Positions 33,759 to 45,013 of a stretch of DNA of 64,000 bases are shown piece after piece; positions within the stretch are counted from its first letter, which is position 1; every line of letters begins with the position of its first letter. The notes below the pieces were generated by a model, which made no database searches, was not told the origin of the DNA, and was given only the letters and a program-made list of their open reading frames with translations. The translations under genes were made by a program, and so were the position numbers. Origin of the DNA: Triplophysa rosa. Taxonomy: Eukaryota; Chordata; Actinopteri; Cypriniformes; Nemacheilidae. Where the stretch lies: contig NC_079897.1 of the NCBI RefSeq assembly GCF_024868665.1, positions 5,872,912-5,936,911 on the forward strand, written 5' to 3'.

Positions 33759-33860
33759 GAGCTTGGAGCCCACTCCCTGTACAGCACGCCAAATACGCAT
33801 AAACTGCATAACCATGCTCTATCATTATTATCCCTGCAACATAGCTGTTTATCTGCGCAG
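33759..33860 (+). repeat. Repeat B1 of the Ngaro-like element
   Basis: Begins GAGCTTGGAGCCCACTCC and ends CTGTTTATCT. It matches B2 at 34106-34204 with a few differences. Confidence 0.75.
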
Positions 33861-33872
33861 GTGAACTCGTGA

Positions 33873-34104
33873 AATGATGTTTAATTAACAAAGTTCGGGA
33901 GGAACCTAAGCATATAATCAGCCCAGCCGGTCAACCATCAGCAATCACCGCTTCTACCTATCAGCTCAAGCAAGCTATCTCATCACAATCAGCCCGGCTG
34001 GTCCACCATCAGCAATCACCGCATCTACCCTATCAGCTCAAGCAAGCTCTCCCATAAATAGACAAACCATCTTACCGCTGCATCTCGCCAGATAAACTGA
34101 TAAA
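33873..34104 (+). repeat. Repeat A2 of the Ngaro-like element
   Basis: Starts AATGATGTTTAATTAACAAA and ends CAGATAAAC. It is an uninterrupted copy of A1 and shows what the A1 site looked like before LINE insertion. It contains an internal degenerate tandem of TATCAGCTCAAGCAAGCT. Confidence 0.8.
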
Positions 34105-34105
34105 C

Positions 34106-34204
34106 GAGCTCGGAGCCCACTCCCTTAAAGCACGCCAAATACGCATAAACTGCATACCCATGCTCTATCATTATTATCCCTGCAACGTAGCTGTTTATCT
34201 ACTC
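34106..34204 (+). repeat. Repeat B2, right end of the Ngaro-like element
   Basis: Begins GAGCTCGGAGCCCACTCC; matches B1. It marks the right boundary; no target duplication was identified. Confidence 0.7.
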
Positions 34205-34499
34205 ATCAAAACTATAGAATGACGCAATTGCAACTATATGGGAATTATGTTAAAATAAAAAATCCACAATAACCCTTTGCAAATTTAAAGGGACATTTCA
34301 CCCAAAAATGAAAATTCTGTGATCATTTACTCAGCTTCAAGTTGTTTCAAATCTTTTTAACTTACATGTTATTGATCCACTGAACACAAAAGAAGATATT
34401 TGGAAGAATGTTGGTAACAGTTCTGGGGCACCACTGACTTCCATAGCAGGAAACGAAACGTCTTGGTTACGGATGTAACTGTGTCGAGCCGACAGATGG

Positions 34500-34652
34500 G
34501 GTTCGTCCCTGAGAACCAATCGCTTCCGACTTCTTAGAAAAGGCCAATGAAATTGGCGAATGAAATTTGCATGCCGGACTCCGCCCCCGGATATCCGGGT
34601 ATAAAAGGGAGACGGTGTGCCTCATTCATTCACCTTTGTTCTGAGGAGCCTG
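34500..34652 (+). promoter_or_regulatory. DIRS copy 2 left terminal repeat with TATA box
   Basis: Contains GGGTATAAAAGGG and an ATTGG element, as in copy 1 at 5685-5838, and is inverted relative to 39547-39702. Confidence 0.55.
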
Positions 34653-35481
34653 AGACCTCTCACGACTGCTGCAGTGGGCAGCACGTGTTGTGGCAAGAAG
34701 GACATAACGTCTCGTTCCCTCCATCAGGGAACTGAGGTTACATCCATAACCAAGACGTTCCCTGATGGAGGGAACGAGACGTTGTGTCGAGCCGACAGAT
34801 GGGGTTCCTATGGAAAATGCCACAACACTGTGCCCTGTCACAATCTCTAGCGAAGCGACGTTGACTGGCCTGGGCTTGTCAGCCATGAGCGCTACAGCAA
34901 AATTGTAACCTACCAGTGGGTAGGTAGGGGGTCCCAGAGCTTTACTTGAAGGGTGGGAAGGCCCCTGCCTTCGGCCTCACAGGCGGCGGCCTTGTTTCTC
35001 TAACAGCGAGAAGCCTGGTACCTTAAGGCCACTGGGTAAGCACTACTTCCTCAAGTGGGGGATGCGCTACAGAGACCACTTCCTACCAGAGGAAGGAGTG
35101 TAGTGGAGATACCAAAATGGTCGCACCGATGGAGGAGAACTCATGGGAAGAATGTGCGGACTGAAGGAGTTAACTGCGAGGTGGGGGTCCACCTAGGGAA
35201 GGTCATGGGTTACCAAGGTGGGAACCAATCATGAGGATACATCAGACGAAATCGCCCTGCTGGGCGGTAGCACTAGGTCCGGTTAGAGCTATGTTGTGGA
35301 TAAGTCAGTTGGTACCCGGCCTAAGGGGCAGGGCTGCTCTGCCAAGCCCACCCGCAGGAGGTGCTTGCGTAGTGATGGATGGAGTGCCTGTTTTTCACCC
35401 AGTGGGGGAAGAAGGGAGGCTAGTTTAGTACGCTGACCCCCTTAGGAGAAAGGGGAGAAGGTACCGTCATACGCGTCCACC

Positions 35482-36674
35482 CTACCGGCCGCCAGTCTTG
35501 CCTGATGCCTGCAAGACTCGAGCTAATACCGGTTTTACGTGGAGGCTGTAGGACCTTGTGAAGGTGATGGGTGTAGCCCAACCCGCAGCTCTGCAGAAGT
35601 ATGCCAGAGAGGCGCCTCGAGCCAGTGCCCACGAGGAGGCTGTACTCCGTGTGGAGAGAGCTCTCACCCAGTGGGCGCGGGCGATCTTAGGATAGGTACG
35701 CCGTAGTGACGGCGTCCATGATCTAGTGCGCCAATCTCTGTTTGAGACAGCCCTCCCTGCTGATCTCCAAAACAGACAGAGAGCTGCTCAGAGCTCCTTT
35801 GGCTCTGCGTGCGGTCCAAGCAGAGGCGCAATGCGCGTACTGGACACAACACGGATGGGGTTGGTTCTTCCTCCCCGGTGGGGAGCGCCTGTAAGTTCAC
35901 CATCTGGTGTAGGGGGAGTGGTGGGAACTTTGGGCACGTAGCCAGGCCGGGGTCTCAGGATAGCGTGAGAATCACCGGGCCCAAGTTCTAGGCAATCTGT
36001 GGACACGGAGAATGCTTTTAGGTCCGCTACCCTATTGAGCGCCATCCGGAGAGCCGTCTTCATCATGAGGTGAGAAAGAGCGGCATCTCCGAGGGGCTCC
36101 AGGACCGCATCAAGGTCGCAAGAGGGTATGGAGCGCGGGTGAGGCAGTGCCTTCCCGCACCCCTTAGGAACCAATTGATCAGGTTGTGCTGTACTAGAGA
36201 CTTACTAGCAACTGGGTCGTGATGAGCGGCAATAGCGGCTACATACACGTTCAGTGTGGAAGGGGAGAGATTACTCTCGAGTCTCTGGAAGGACAGCACG
36301 TTCCCAATCGAGCAACTCCGCGGGTCTTCTCTTCGAGAAGAGCACCAGGATGAGAAGAGGCACCACTTACAGGCGTATAACCGCCTAGTGGCCAGGGCCC
36401 TTGCCTGAGTGATGGTCTGAACCGCCGCAGGGCGTAGGCCACTCAGGATCTCCTCATCTCGTCCAGGGGCCAGACATGGAGGTTCCAGAGGTCTGGCCTG
36501 GGATGCCATAACGTGCCCTTCCCCTGGGAAAGCAGGTCCTTCTTCAGGGGAATCGGCCGGTGGGGAGCTGTCGTCAAGAGCATTAGCTCCGAGAACCAAG
36601 TCCGGTTGGGCCAGTATGGCGCAACTAGTACACTTGATGCTCCTCTTCCCTGACCTTGCACAGGGTCTGTGCAA
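35482..36674 (-). pseudogene. DIRS tyrosine recombinase, broken
   Basis: Minus frames 36674-36063, 36174-35788, 35903-35664 and 35667-35482 join to one protein. Landmarks in order are LATRRLYACKWCLFSSWC, LSPSTLNVYVAAIAAHHD and HNLINWFLRG (DNA-binding arm). Then come LECSVST-like core sequence with LGPGDSHAILRPRPGYVPK, CPVRALRLCLDRTQ, and RALSTRSTASSW with GWATPITFTRSYSLHV carrying the presumed catalytic Arg and nucleophile Tyr. At least three frameshifts. It would have integrated circular cDNA without target duplication. Confidence 0.75.
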
Positions 36675-36680
36675 TGAGGC

Positions 36681-37257
36681 TCACTGGGGGGAAGGCGTAC
36701 TTCCGCTTGTCCCACGTCCAGCTGTGCTCTTGAGCATCTGTGCCGAGGGGGGCCTCGGATGTGAGTACCCTAGCGGGTAATTGGTGGTGTCCAGGGAGGC
36801 GAACAGGTCTACCTGAGCCTGCCCGAACTGTACCCAATGAGCTGGACTGCGCGGGGGTGGAGTCGCCACTCTCCGCGAGGCGTCAACTGACGAAAGAGCG
36901 CATCGGCTGTCTGGTTCAGGTCGCCTGGGATATGTGTGGCTCGCAGGGATCTGCTCACCTGCGGATTCCACAGGAGGAGGCGTCAGGCGAGTCGTGTTAG
37001 CTGCCGCGAACGAACACCACCCTGCTGTTGAAATATGCTACGGCAGTTGTGCTGTCCGACCAGACCAGCACGTGCTTGTCCTGCACGAGAGGTTGTAGCC
37101 CCTTCAGTGCGGGTAGCACATCCAACAACTCTAGGCAGTTGATATGCCTGCGCAGACGGGGGCCCGTCCATCGCCCCGACACTGCGTGCCCGTTGCACAC
37201 GGCACCCCAACCCTGCAGAGAGGTGTAATCACCATCCGCCTGCTGCCGGTGTGCCAC
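36681..37257 (-). pseudogene. DIRS RNase H region, broken
   Basis: Minus frame 37257-36997 reads SLQGWGAVCNG, NCLELLDVLPAL and VWSDSTTAVAYFN, corresponding to RNase H strands with the Glu and middle Asp. Frame 36971-36681 continues with FGQAQVDLFASLDTTNYPL, typical of DIRS downstream of RNase H. The usual first Asp in the TDAS-type motif is replaced (DYTSLQGWG). Confidence 0.7.
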
Positions 37258-37299
37258 GCTCTCCAGGGAACTCGACTCTGTAGCCAGTGTTGGAGCGGT

Positions 37300-38335
37300 C
37301 TCATGTGCATCAACCCGAGGGGTATCACCACCACCGAGGATGCCATCTGCCCAGGAGCCTCTGAAATTGTTTCAGGGGGACCGCTGACTGATTGAAATAT
37401 TCCAGGCAGTTCAACACTGACTGAGTGCACTCTGTAGTCAGTCACGCTGTAATGGAGATAGAGTTGAGTTCCATACCAAGAAAGAGGATGCTCCGCACAG
37501 GCAAGAGCTTGCTCTTTTTTCAGTTGACCTGTGGTCCCAATCGATCTAGGTGCCGAAGCACTAGGTCCCTGTGTGTACATAACAGATCTCGCGAGTGTGT
37601 CAAATGAGCCATTCGTTGAGATAGTTTAGTACCCGCACACCTCTCTCCCTGAGGGGAGTGAGGGCGGCTTCCACAATCTTCGTGAAGACTCGTGGGGACA
37701 GGGACAGACCAAAAGGGAGGACTCTGTACTAATATGCCTGACCCTCGAAAGCGAACCGTAGGAACGGGCGATGATGAGGGAGAATCGAGACATGAAAGTA
37801 AGCGTCCTTCAGGTCGTTTGCCATGAACCAATCTTGACATCTGACAGATGCCAGGATGCGCTTCTGCGTGAGCATTCTGAACGGCAGCTTGAGTAGGTGC
37901 CTGGTCAGGGTACGCAGATCTAGCAACCCCCTTCTTGGGGACGATGAAGTACAGGCTGTAAAACCCGTTGAACATCTTGGCTAGAGGGACGAGCATGATC
38001 GCTTCCTCACCAGAGGGGTGGCGACCTCGGCCTGAAGCACGGGCGCATCCCTTGCCTCTGACTGAGGTTTGGAGGATGCCCGAAACTTGGGCGGGTGTCT
38101 GGGGAGTTGGACCGCGTAGCCGAGACGGATCGTATCCCATAGTCACCGTGACGGTTTGGGAAGCTCTTATCAGGGTCCCAGGGACCGAGACAGGGAGGCT
38201 AGGGGTATGTTCTTGCTTCATCGACCTCCTGGGGGGTGGTTCGATGGCTGGCAGTGTGGATCCCCCACCGTGGGGGGGCCCCAGTAGAGGAGATCGGCTC
38301 TGCTGTTTTACCTGCCTGGCGATGATGTAGCACAA
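37300..38335 (-). pseudogene. DIRS reverse transcriptase, broken
   Basis: Minus frames 38335-37520 and 37926-37729 carry LRTLTRHLLKLPFRMLTQ, VRCQDWFMANDLKDAYFHVS (motif A Asp) and HRPFLRFAFEGQAY. After a frame change, the YLDD motif region near 37600-37625 reads VRVLNYLNEWLI, so both catalytic Asp residues are replaced. RDLLCTHRDLVLRHLDRLG and PLGLMHMRPLQHWL follow. Frameshifts and the YLNE active site make it inactive. Confidence 0.75.
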
Positions 38336-38485
38336 CGCACCATCGATTGAGAGTGCATAGGCTGATGATTATCCTCAACATTGGGTCTTGCCTCAACGTT
38401 GAGTTGCCGAACACCGTCGTGTAGAGGGTGAGAGCGGCTGTGATAATACCCAGACGATGATGTAGCACAACCTCGTGGAGCTCAC

Positions 38486-39384
38486 TCAACGCCTTGGCCT
38501 GACCTGCAGGATGGCCATAGCATGGAGAGAGGGGACAGCTTGGCCCACAGCAGAGTAAGCTCTCGACATCTTGAATGCCGAAAAGCCTACATGCTTTGGA
38601 CGAGAGTCTAGGTCGAGCCCCTGGGGGACATCGACGTATCCTCTAGCTGCCCCACCATCGAGGGAAGAAAGGGCGATGGAACTAGTTGACGTGCACGCGC
38701 CGAAGGGGGCGTTCCAGGTCGTACTAAGTTCCTCATGCACTTCTGGGGAAACACGGCACTGGGGGCGAGTACGGCTTGGAGCCGCTCTCAAACTCGAGGT
38801 ACCATGTATCCAGCCACGAGCGTTGGGAGAGGCAGTGCGGTGCACTGCAACCCAATGTCGGTGGTCCGGGGAAGCATGGCTGACATTTCGATGTCTGCTT
38901 CTTCCTGGGCTCGACCCCCCGAGGGAGGGAGCTCCAAGGAATCGTCGGAGTCCGATGCCAGTAAGTCGCCCTCCGATGCTGCAACAGACATCTCATCATC
39001 ACGCACCATTTCTGAATACGTGGTTGAGGAACAAGACGGTGGGACCGTCTCATGGGGAACGGTCAGACGAGCGAGACGAGGTGTGAACGGTCCGTGAGCC
39101 GCAAGCCGGTGGCTGACGGATTAGCGCTCACAGTAATCCTCATATCACCCTCACTGCTCGCCGTAGCAGACGGCAGTGCCGTAGTCATGCCGTCACGGAA
39201 CGGGAAGCAGACGAGGTGGAGTCCCGTGGGAACACAGCCACCCATGACGCAACGTCTGAATCGTCAACCGCCCGCAGTGCGGGCAGAACATATCCACAAG
39301 GGCTGCCCCAGCGTATTGGAAGCAGACCTCGTGTCCGCCCCCCTTCTTGATGAGTGTGTTGCACCCACGAGAACAGCGGGACAT
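38486..39384 (-). pseudogene. DIRS gag-like region (copy 2), broken
   Basis: Pieces 39384-39193 (CSRGCNTLIKKGGGHEVC, then FCPHCGRLTIQTLR), 39009-38788 (EGDLLASDSDDSLELPPSGG) and 38845-38486 (WNAPFGACTSTSSIALSSLD, then AYSAVGQAVPSLHAMAIL) are homologous to the gag of copy 1. About 55 nt present in copy 1 after YVDVPQ are deleted here. Confidence 0.6.
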
Positions 39385-39918
39385 GCCACGCTGGAGAAAT
39401 TTCCTTTTTTAGAGAAAAACTCGAACACTTCTGGAAACGCCTAGACGCCCAGGGGAAGTCGCCGCAGGAAGGGACAGTCCGCTGCACCACGTCGTAGAAC
39501 CGGCAGTCTTGTAGTTGCTATCTTGTAGCGAAGTCTGTTGATCTTGAGAGAAGGCTCCGAAGAACAAAAGGTGAATGAATGAGGCACGCCGTCTACCTTT
39601 TATACCCGGATATCCGGGGTGGAGTCCGGCATGCAAATTTCATTCGTCAATTTCATTGGCCTTTTCTAAGAAGTCGGTAGTGATTGGTTCTCAGGGACGA
39701 ACATCATCTGTTGGCTCGACACAACGTCGAGAGACCGACAGAAAGGGAACTACTGTGGTAGTCAATGGTGCCCCAGAACAGTTCAGAACTGCTCCCTACA
39801 TTCTTCAAAATATCTTCTTTTGTGTTCTGCAGAAGAAAGTCATAAAGGTGTGGAATGACATCGGGTTGAGCAAACGATGACATAATTTTCATTTTTTTAG
39901 GTGAATTATATCCCTTTA

Positions 39919-42429
39919 AGCCACGACCTTCAGGTTAAATAGTCTATAAAATCATCAAGAACATTTCGGTCAAGTGGCCATAAACTTTTAAAGGTAATGT
40001 ATTTTGCATTGTGTTCAGCAGATTAGATTAGAACTTTGCTCATTAATACATATATTTGGCATATTAACAAAGCAGCAAAAAAAAAAACTAACAGCAGCAT
40101 CATCACAGCCCCATAATGATACAGAAAAATAAAGGCTTGAAGAACAAGAAACCAATGTTTTCTTGTTCATATTTTTCAAGGGAGTTTATTGGAAAGGTTT
40201 ATGTGGGAAGTTAAACAAATGTGACATTTTTATGGCAGAACATTACAGAGTTTATGACTTGGGCAACATCATTTCAGAGGAGTGCCAGTTTGTGCCAGGC
40301 ATTTTACACTGATTTCTAAAAAGAAAAAGGTCTGTAAAAGTTCTTGAGCTTAAGTTACGCTCTTCTGCAAGTCAGTGCTGAATGAAGTCAGAGCTGTGAA
40401 AGTGGAGCTGAAGCAGAAAGCAGGATTTCTGAGCTGTCAGCTACAGTGACATGCGTTACGGTTCACAAAGCCAAGCCAGAATGAGTGTGTGTGTTTGAAA
40501 AGTCAGCAGGTGATGAGGGACACAGATATCAAGTGTCATAGCACCTTGTGCATTGTGTTGTGTGCAAAAACTGTGTGTTTATGTTAAAAATAACAGTAAT
40601 ATTACTGTTTGCCAGTGTAGTCGTATGATGAAAAAGCACTGTATGTGCGCCTTTTAAAATAGGTTGTATACCACAATTAAAAAAACACTATCACATTCTG
40701 TTACTGTATCCAACTTTTTCTAATTATTTTTTATTCACATTCATTATGAATCAATATGATTGGTCAGTTCAATATGAATGCACCACCTGGAATCAATCTT
40801 CTTTTGATTTTAAGACAGAAACTGTATTAACTTGTTTTAGTTTTATCTGTTCTTTTTATGGCTTAACAAATCTGACACTCATTGTGTGGACAAGAAGGCT
40901 GGATAAAGAAAGAGGAGAGATAAGGTCAGAAAAGTAGATTTTCGTTTGCTGAGCCAGAAGCCCAACCTTGGGCTGATATTACCCATCATGCATTATCCTA
41001 ACACTACTGTCAATAATATACAGTAGGTCTACAGATAAAATAAAATAAGGACAACTTGCATTTTCGTTCCGGGTGACAGAAGTGTTTTTAGATGTTTTAA
41101 ATACATGGCTTCATATTAATGGTTATTTTAATGTCTTGCCATTTTGTAAATACACTAATAGGCTTACACAAATTAAGAAATGAAGATATTAGCATTCATG
41201 AGTACACTCAACAAATAAAAATGTTAAAAATAAACTCTAATCACATCTAATAAATTAAAATTCTTGACACTTAAGCCACATATAAAAGTGTATAAATGCC
41301 ATTGCATTGAAAAACAAAACAACAAAATCAAGTGCCATTTATCTAAAAGACACAGCAAAACATGTCACACTGTAAAGGCTTAAATTAAAACAATAAATTT
41401 TGTTCATAATTAAGACAAAACGTTTTTGGAAACTAACTGGATGTCAAACTCATGTGGTGAGTTGTGGTTAATCTGCTAGGACACTTGAGTGAAGATCAAC
41501 TAAAAGACCTTGAGACCATCTGGTTAAAAGTAATTATAAAATTGTGAAGAGAAACTGCTTCTAAGAAGGTCACTTGTTTGCAAGGTTAAAGCTTGTGTTT
41601 TCTGATGCAATGCAACTCGGTCATTTTAAAATGGTGCCATAGGTGCCCAAATATTATTTGGGGGTACTAGACCAATGTCATCAAGATCCTCACCATCTTT
41701 GCTCTTATACACATCACTGACCTAATTTTTGCGTAATTCATCTGAATGCATATTTATTATTCTGATGAATAATTACTGTAATTATACATAGTACATAAGA
41801 TTCACATTCAATGTGGGATGGATGAAGAAAAATCATCAATAAATAAGGTCATAAGGATAAATGGTCGAAGAGGACGATTTAAATAAAGCACTTGAAACTT
41901 AAGTAGGTAAAACAACACAGGAAAGAAACTGAGAGTTGGACAGAAATACTCCTGTTAAATCAAGGAGGAAATGCACTTATCTGATATGGTCAGAGAGGCT
42001 GTAAATAGCCTCACATGAATTACCTAATCAATGACGCTACAGCTTCAAGTGACAGACGAACAGGCTTCCTGATATTCTCTCCTCAGATTCATCAACACGA
42101 AAAACTCGGCATCACACTACGAGAGACGTTTAACTGGCGAACGGGTTATTTTTCTTGATGGAGCTAAATGAGCAAGCTTACACATCTATCAAAGAATGCA
42201 TCGCTTCAAAAAGCTGGTGACCTTCGGAAAGGCAGCTTTGTGTCACACTCACCCATCACGTAATTGTCCAGTAAGTATTGGATAGCGATCTCACATCGGT
42301 CATGGAGTGTCTATGTATACAATATATGTGTGTGCCTGTTAGAAGTATGATACTTCCAATTTGGCATAACCAAGGATAAATTAATTTAATAGATTTCCAT
42401 GTGTGGATTAATTTGGAAGCTGCACTTAC
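39919..42429. other. nek11 intron, nothing recognised
   Basis: AT-rich; only short chance frames. No complete repeat identified. Confidence 0.5.
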
Positions 42430-42490
42430 CATCTGAATCAGCATGCAGAACATTCTCCATGTGTTTGATCATAGCCTCCAGGTCACTGTC
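42430..42490 (-). CDS. nek11: NEK11 internal exon
   Basis: 61-nt minus exon between a TTACAG acceptor and a GTAAGT donor (42424-42429). It encodes DSDLEAMIKHMENVLHADSD in phase 0 from the preceding exon and ends in phase 1. The DSDxEA...LENVL block has a clear counterpart in vertebrate NEK11. The small size makes it easy for gene finders to miss. Confidence 0.88.
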
Positions 42491-44288
42491 CTGTAACATA
42501 CATCGATACATGTACATACAGAATGTTCATTAATAGAGTTAAAATGTCAAGAGAACTCTGTAAAAACTTTTTTTAAATGTAGAACCCCAGCAGGACATTC
42601 AGAGACCCCTGGTTAAAACCCCTTAGAGATTAATGAAACCCAAAAATCTGGCTTCCTTAAGACATTAACACATTTACCTTAGGAAATGTTGCTTTTTGCT
42701 AGATTTGCAAGGATTAGGGTTGTTATACACATTTGTAATGCGAGTCAACAGAGCGTATCCATCACTCACAGTGAAGTCTCGAAATGCAACGCCTTTCCGG
42801 GTCAATTGGCTTCCTTTCTAAAGAGGGTCACATGATCGGCAAGATGGAAGTGGTACCATGATGAAGGTTAACCTGAAGGGTTTTGCACTCCCATGGGGCA
42901 TTTACCTTTTTAAAATGAAAGCCTCAGGGTAGGCATGGATCGAATGAGTTTAAATCAGTGGTAAAAGCACCGTAATGTTGCCACATTCAAACTCCAATTG
43001 GTTTGCAGAAAGCAGAGATGAGTTCATTGCGCAAGGGACTCCGCAAGTGCAGGGTGGTAGATAGAAGGCCTTTGGGCAGTTCACGGGTTTCAAGCAAGCC
43101 ATCTGTGCAAAACATCGAAATGAGAAAAGAAGAAAAATGCAGCTACAGCAGAAGAACAGGCTAGTTATTATCTAGCCATTTACAAAATGCAATCCGCCAT
43201 TCTTCTGTTCAAGGGAATTTCACCCGGCCATGGCTGGCAGCACAAACATTGTCGGCTTTGCTCTCACTGCGAGCCAGCTAATTATCAAATATCCACTGGG
43301 GCAGAAGTCTATTCCACTGTCCCCTTTGGTTTCATACTTATACCATCACGGTTCTCCGCTTTTTCCCTCTCGATGGTGACAAATAGTTTTAATCTATCTT
43401 GGAAAGCCTGATCGAACCGTGCAGAAGTCTGGTATTGGATTGCGGATTTAAGAGTCTGTTGAGGTGGCTGGTCCCATCTTGAGTCCAGATGAGACCGTGG
43501 CCTTCGGGGAGAGTCTGATTTTGCACATTTTCCATTTTACTGTGGCAGCAACTCACTAAAACAACGAGCTTGTTAAACTATCTTTGGGCTGCATGCAAAA
43601 TTCATTTGCATAATTCGCGCTACATCACAGACAAGTGGTGTTATATTAGCTGTACATTAAATGTTACCTGTGGGGCTCGAGTGCATGTGAAATGTGATTG
43701 AATTCATCTTATGTCATGCTTCATAAACAGATGAGCCTGTCAACGAGAGCTTATTAAGACTTGAGGGTTTTTGAGAGCGTGTAATAAATCATAGAGGTAC
43801 TGGAAAGTAAAGGAAGGGCGCTTATTACTGTAGATCTACGTTTTTTGTTGATTGTGGGTAATTTCACACCCACATATTGAGGAAAATTACATTCTTAAAC
43901 ATACAGAGCTAACTACCTAGAAAGCATTTAAGGTGTTGAAATTCTCATGCGGTTTTAGAGAATTGTGCTATTTTTTGTGGTTTGTGTGTAATGTGAAGCA
44001 TTTCAAATAAGTAATTCTGGAGGTTGTATTTCACAATACTGCCTTAGAAAGTAGCTGCCTACATAGGGAGAATAAAGTAAGGTGCCTAACTAGGTTTAAG
44101 TTTTGTTTCCATTCATCTATTAGGGAAGATGCTCACCACTTCGGTCAACCGTCAGACCACATACGAGTTTAATTACGACATGTACAATTTGGCGAAGCAT
44201 CACCAAGTCAAGTTCGCTATTAAATGTAAATATCACACAGTCAAGATGATTGACACCCACTCCCCTCCAGCAGCCGTTCTGTCCTCAC
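42491..44288. other. nek11 intron, nothing recognised
   Basis: No mobile element or exon recognised; short frames only. Confidence 0.5.
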
Positions 44289-44428
44289 CTGTCTACATGT
44301 CTGACAGGAAGGGTCTGTGGGGAGATCTTCTTCTGAGTCTCCGTCTCTGTCTGATTCTTCTTCCGAGCATGACTCAAATTCATCCACAGAGTAAAATGCC
44401 TCCGCCGCCTGAGGATCTTCTGGGATCG
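44289..44428 (-). CDS. nek11: NEK11 internal exon (acidic region)
   Basis: 140-nt minus exon between a TTTCAG acceptor and a GTGAGG donor (44283-44288). It encodes IPEDPQAAEAFYSVDEFESC, then an acidic EEESDRDGDSEEDLP run and QTCRQ. The IPEDP start followed by aromatic and acidic residues matches the acidic segment of vertebrate NEK11 that precedes the DSD-E-A block. Phase joins perfectly to the exon at 42430. Earlier exons, including the kinase domain, were not found in the rest of the window. Confidence 0.88.
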
Positions 44429-44540
44429 CTGAAACGATAACAAAAAATACAAAAGTTTTGAAGTGATAGGTAGCATTTTGTTATTGTTTATGTTTACATT
44501 ACATGCTCGATGGGTAATTTCTGCCAGGGCTGGCTCTCTG

Positions 44541-44742
44541 GCTTACATTTACATTTATTCAGTTGGCAGAAGCTTTTATCCAGTACCGTACTTTGCTTAC
44601 TCCAGCTTTAATCCTCCTAGTAGCATGGCCTTGTAAACTAACGGTACTGTTTAGCGTGTTGACTAAATGTTTATATGCTCTCCTACTTGTAAGTCGCTTT
44701 GGATAAAAGCTTCTGCCAACTGAATAAATGTAAATGTAAGCC
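44541..44742. mobile_element. Two LINE tails in inverted orientation
   Basis: CTTACATTTACATTTATTC at the left is the complement of the right-hand tail, which runs from GGATAAAAGCTTCTGCCAAC to ATGTAAATGTAAG. The two 40-bp arms could fold back. Confidence 0.65.
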
Positions 44743-44781
44743 AGATATACAGTATATATATATTTTTTAGACAGTTATTGG

Positions 44782-45000
44782 TTAGTCAAATATATGCGGA
44801 ACAGGTATTTTTTGAGCTGTTTTTTTTAATGTTGTGAAGGATGCTGCCGTTCGGGTGGAGGCTGGTAGTTCAGTCCACCACAGGGGAACCGAATGAGTAA
44901 AGGTTTTTGCAAGCGATTTGGTGCCTCGCTGTGATGGAACAACCAGGCATCGCTCATTTTCAGACCAAAGATGACGGGAGGGGATGTAGACCTGAAGCAC
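44782..45000 (-). pseudogene. Rex1-like LINE C-terminal fragment
   Basis: The minus frame reads IPSRHLWSENERCLVVPSQR, then KTFTHSVPLWWTELPAS. It is homologous to the 1990-2267 fragment (YLRSAIEQRLVVPS...). Degenerate and 5'-truncated. Its tail is probably the left arm at 44541-44583. Confidence 0.6.
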
Positions 45001-45013
45001 TAAGTTAAGTTAA

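Larger units (their letters stand above)
20661..34204 (+). mobile_element. Composite Ngaro-like tyrosine-recombinase element with nested insertions
   Basis: The order is A1 (20661-21998, interrupted), an apparently non-coding interior, a tyrosine recombinase on the plus strand, an Ala/Pro-rich repeat array, then B1 (33759-33860), A2 (33873-34104) and B2 (34106-34204). A1 equals A2, and B1 equals B2, by eye. This A1...B1-A2-B2 arrangement is the split direct repeat pattern of Ngaro retrotransposons. I cannot find gag, reverse transcriptase or RNase H in the roughly 2 kb between A1 and the recombinase, so the copy is defective or unusual. Nested inside are an I-type LINE, a RecQ-like helicase segment and a full L2 LINE. 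Confidence 0.6.
34455..39750 (-). mobile_element. DIRS-type retroelement (copy 2, longer, decayed)
   Basis: About 5.3 kb with inverted terminal repeats (about 34500-34652 and 39547-39702). On the minus strand it has gag-like, reverse transcriptase, RNase H and tyrosine recombinase regions in the canonical DIRS order. Near 34720-34780 lies a palindromic GTTCCCTCCATCAGGGAAC block with an inverted partner, possibly the internal complementary region used to circularise DIRS cDNA. Many frameshifts make it non-autonomous. Same orientation as copy 1. Confidence 0.85.
34287..39918. mobile_element. Foldback MITE split by DIRS copy 2
   Basis: The left arm (34287 to about 34450) starts TTTAAAGGGACATTTCACCC. 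The right arm (39752-39918) is its inverted counterpart ending ATATCCCTTTA. Both arms share TTCTGGGGCACCA and its complement at the centre, which is where DIRS inserted. Same family as 12611-13018. Confidence 0.8.

Noticed and set aside
44285..44476. 63-residue basic minus-strand frame over the nek11 exon
   Set aside because: It is the wrong frame of the acidic NEK11 exon and crosses the acceptor site.
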